Shown here piece by piece: positions 23,036-25,048 of a DNA stretch of 25,048 nucleotides; the stretch's first letter is position 1; the number at the start of each line of letters is the position of its first letter. The notes beneath the pieces were generated by a model that worked only from the letters and a program-made list of their open reading frames with translations, searched no databases and was not told the origin of the DNA. The DNA is from a virus. The position numbers and the translations under genes are program-made. Location: IMG/VR virus record IMGVR_UViG_3300028030_000058, positions 1 to 25,048 of that record; one strand, given 5' to 3'.

Positions 23036-23866
23036 ATGGGGTTACTCCTGACTTTAACCAGCAGCAGCGCATCATTCTCACCTACTGATCTGTCTAACCT
23101 AGCCCTATGGCTTGATGCTGGGGATTCTTCTACGATTACAGAAAGTGGTGGAGCAGTTAGCCAGTGGGATGATAAGTCAGGCAATGCACGTAATATCTCT
23201 CAAGGAACAGGTGCTAACCAACCAACTTATACATCAGGCTCTCATGTGAGCTTCAATGGTACAACTGATTATTTATATACATCTTCTCCATTTATGCACG
23301 CAGCAGGGGCTATTACAGCGTTTCTTGTGTACGATAATGTGACAAATGCTGGAGGTGCAATATTATCAGAATCGAATTACACTAACAATACCCCTTTGTA
23401 TGTACCTGTAACAGTTAATACCACAGGTACTAGTATGAGATTTTTAAACAGAGATGATCTAGCTACTATGTCGGGCGGAATTAATGTCAAAGACCTTGGC
23501 GGTACTTTCTTTGATGGAGTAGCTACGGGGGTTGCTGCATTTAAAGACACTGGCACTGAATTAAACGCATATGATGATGGGGTTATAACTAGTTTGTCAC
23601 CTCTAGATTATACACGTGGGAGTACAACAACCCTTAATAGAATGACCGTCGGGGCTACAATACGAACAAGCGTAATTGACTATGTTCAAGGTGATATAAA
23701 AGAAATAGTTATTTACGAAGGCAGCCTTACAAATGCAGAGATGAATCAAGTCGGAAACTATTTGGCTTCTAAGTGGGGTTTAGCTTGGGCTGATCTTTCA
23801 ACAACACAAAATATAATAACTGGTGCAGATAATGTCATTGTTGGCGTTGATAATTTAATACTTTAA
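23036..23866 (+). CDS. Concanavalin/LamG-like glycan-binding tail protein (276 aa)
   Basis: Residues about 17-250 form a typical LamG/concanavalin-A-like lectin module: LSNLALWLDAGDSSTI, then GGAVSQWDDKSGNARNISQG, QPTY and HVSFNGTTDYLYTSSPF. It closes with the characteristic GDIKEIVIYEGSLTNAEMNQ and VGNYLASKWGLAW. This module is common on secreted and phage adhesins and binds surface glycans; the ligand cannot be read from sequence. The C-terminal TQNIITGADNVIVGVDNLIL contains two near-copies of an I.G.DN.I motif. No signal peptide is expected for a virion protein. It lies between the small beta protein and the spike, so it is probably a second receptor-binding component. Confidence 0.82.
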   Translation: MGLLLTLTSSSASFSPTDLSNLALWLDAGDSSTITESGGAVSQWDDKSGNARNISQGTGANQPTYTSGSHVSFNGTTDYLYTSSPFMHAAGAITAFLVYDNVTNAGGAILSESNYTNNTPLYVPVTVNTTGTSMRFLNRDDLATMSGGINVKDLGGTFFDGVATGVAAFKDTGTELNAYDDGVITSLSPLDYTRGSTTTLNRMTVGATIRTSVIDYVQGDIKEIVIYEGSLTNAEMNQVGNYLASKWGLAWADLSTTQNIITGADNVIVGVDNLIL

Positions 23867-23882
23867 AAAGGAGAAATATAAA

Positions 23883-25048
23883 ATGGTAGATGTACAACTA
23901 AGCGCACAAGGCGGCGTTATAAAAACAGCATATGAAGCGGAAGCGGATACTAATGCTTTTACCGATGCTGAACAAGCAAAGATTGAGATATTTTCTTCAA
24001 CTTATACTGGAACAACTACAGCAGGTCAAACATCGGCGCAGAGAATAACAAATGGTACGTTGTTGCAAGATGCAATTAATACCGCGGCGGCGGCTGGTGC
24101 TGTATTTATTTTACCAGCTGGAGTTTATGAAATAGAACTAGCGGGTGGATTAATAATCCCAGAAGGATATACAGGGTTTGAATGGCGTGGTAGTAGGTTG
24201 GGGACAAATGGAAACTATAGTTCTACAAAAATAGTGCAATATGCTGATAATACTCCTGTTTTAACAGTAGGTGCTTTATCTGATAATTCATATACAATGA
24301 TTATTGATGGTGTTGACCTTAGTTACGGTAATTCTCAAGTGGGCTTTACAAGTTCTTATACTTTAAAGATACAACAAACATGGCGGTCGCAGTTTAGGAA
24401 TATTTCAGCAAAGGGTGGTTATATAAACTGCTTAATAGATGGTGGTGGATTTTATTTTCAAAATACAATGGAACATTGTTTATTTGGTCATGGCGAGAAA
24501 CACTCTTTAGCTATTCAAAATTTTGGCACAGGTAATATATGGCGTGATTTGTATTTAGGTGGCGGTGCGCCAACAGCTACAACTATTTCAGGAAGCGTCT
24601 TATACATGTTTGCAGGTGGGTCAGCACAACATGAAAATATATTTGAGCAGGTAAATATGGAATGGGCTAAGTGTACTAATGCTTTATATATGCATACTTG
24701 CCGCAATATGAGTTTTATTTCTACGCACTTTGAAGGAAATGAATTATCTGGCAGTTACCCATCATTAATATATTCAGAAAATTGTTATACTAATTTTACA
24801 GGCTTAACAATGCTGGAGAATAAAATAAAAACTGCAAATATTACAGCTGGAACTCCTGCTTTATTCTTAGACGGATTCAATTCATCTTACAATATTAATG
24901 GTTTAATGCTTGAGTGGGATGGTGTATCAGTCGATAAAAATTTCAATATTTTTTCAAGAGGAGGTTATTTGTCTAGTGATTATCCAACTATGATTTCTGC
25001 TAAAAATATCAATATTATAGATGGTGCTTCTGGTACTCCAAATATACC
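23883..25048 (+). CDS. Tailspike, pectate-lyase-like beta-helix protein (5' part, runs off the window)
   Basis: The frame starts with ATG at 23883, preceded by AAGGAG at 23868-23873, and stays open to the window end, giving 388 codons of an unfinished gene. Residues about 15-33 (TAYEAEADTNAFTDAEQAKI) match a short adaptor motif recurring in phage tail and attachment proteins. Residues about 61-103 are the typical start of a pectate-lyase-superfamily right-handed beta-helix: LQDAINTAAAAGAVFILPAG, then VYEI and a GGLIIPEGY...WRGS turn. Repeating short strands with Asn/Gly turns continue to the edge. Such spikes usually bind or degrade surface polysaccharide; the catalytic site is not visible in this part. 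Confidence 0.87.
   Translation, partial: MVDVQLSAQGGVIKTAYEAEADTNAFTDAEQAKIEIFSSTYTGTTTAGQTSAQRITNGTLLQDAINTAAAAGAVFILPAGVYEIELAGGLIIPEGYTGFEWRGSRLGTNGNYSSTKIVQYADNTPVLTVGALSDNSYTMIIDGVDLSYGNSQVGFTSSYTLKIQQTWRSQFRNISAKGGYINCLIDGGGFYFQNTMEHCLFGHGEKHSLAIQNFGTGNIWRDLYLGGGAPTATTISGSVLYMFAGGSAQHENIFEQVNMEWAKCTNALYMHTCRNMSFISTHFEGNELSGSYPSLIYSENCYTNFTGLTMLENKIKTANITAGTPALFLDGFNSSYNINGLMLEWDGVSVDKNFNIFSRGGYLSSDYPTMISAKNINIIDGASGTPNI

Noticed and set aside
1-25048. tRNA genes, CRISPR arrays, insertion sequences or attachment sites
   Set aside because: I read for cloverleaf-like segments, regularly spaced repeats, transposase motifs and terminal inverted repeats and saw none I could support.

Overview
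The window is the late (virion) module of a tailed double-stranded DNA phage with a short tail. The gene order follows the T7/podovirus plan: small genes, large terminase, head-tail connector (portal), scaffold, major capsid protein, tail tubular proteins A and B, a GNAT-like protein, a gp14-like internal virion protein, two large ejection proteins, then tail fibre and receptor-binding proteins. All virion genes lie on the + strand and are tightly packed, with several stop/start overlaps of the TAATG type. Tail tubular proteins, ejection proteins and a peptidoglycan hydrolase inside an ejection protein suggest a Gram-negative host; the host cannot be named from this sequence. No replication, lysis or integration genes, tRNAs or CRISPR arrays were seen.

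Region by region. 1-823: a 5'-open acidic/helical protein, a 58-residue HTH protein and a possible 29-residue membrane peptide. 824-4513: a terminase large-subunit precursor of 1229 residues interrupted by two inteins, one splitting Walker A and one abutting Walker B; removing both leaves a 529-residue terminase. 4587-8297: an unknown virion protein, a proline-rich small protein, the portal, a Bbp19-like protein and the scaffold. 8298-9716: promoter and leader hairpin, major capsid protein, a small capsid-associated protein and a strong terminator. 9720-21225: a new promoter and the tail and ejection genes. 21238-25048: a fibre with a widespread N-terminal domain, a small beta protein, a concanavalin/LamG-like protein and the start of a beta-helix tailspike that runs off the window.

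The standout is the terminase gene. Intein 1 (residues 62-442) begins with Met and carries the Trp/Cys/Thr signature of a class 3 intein plus a sense-strand LAGLIDADG endonuclease. Intein 2 (residues 523-841) has class 1 ends, but its middle is occupied by a complete HNH homing endonuclease gene on the OPPOSITE strand (2583-3254, 223 aa), with its own ribosome binding site. The sense frame stays open through this antisense gene. By hand count, 39 antisense codons would have created a sense stop if followed by a codon starting with A, and none is, where about 13 would be expected. The segment therefore appears to be double coding: intein linker on one strand, homing endonuclease on the other.
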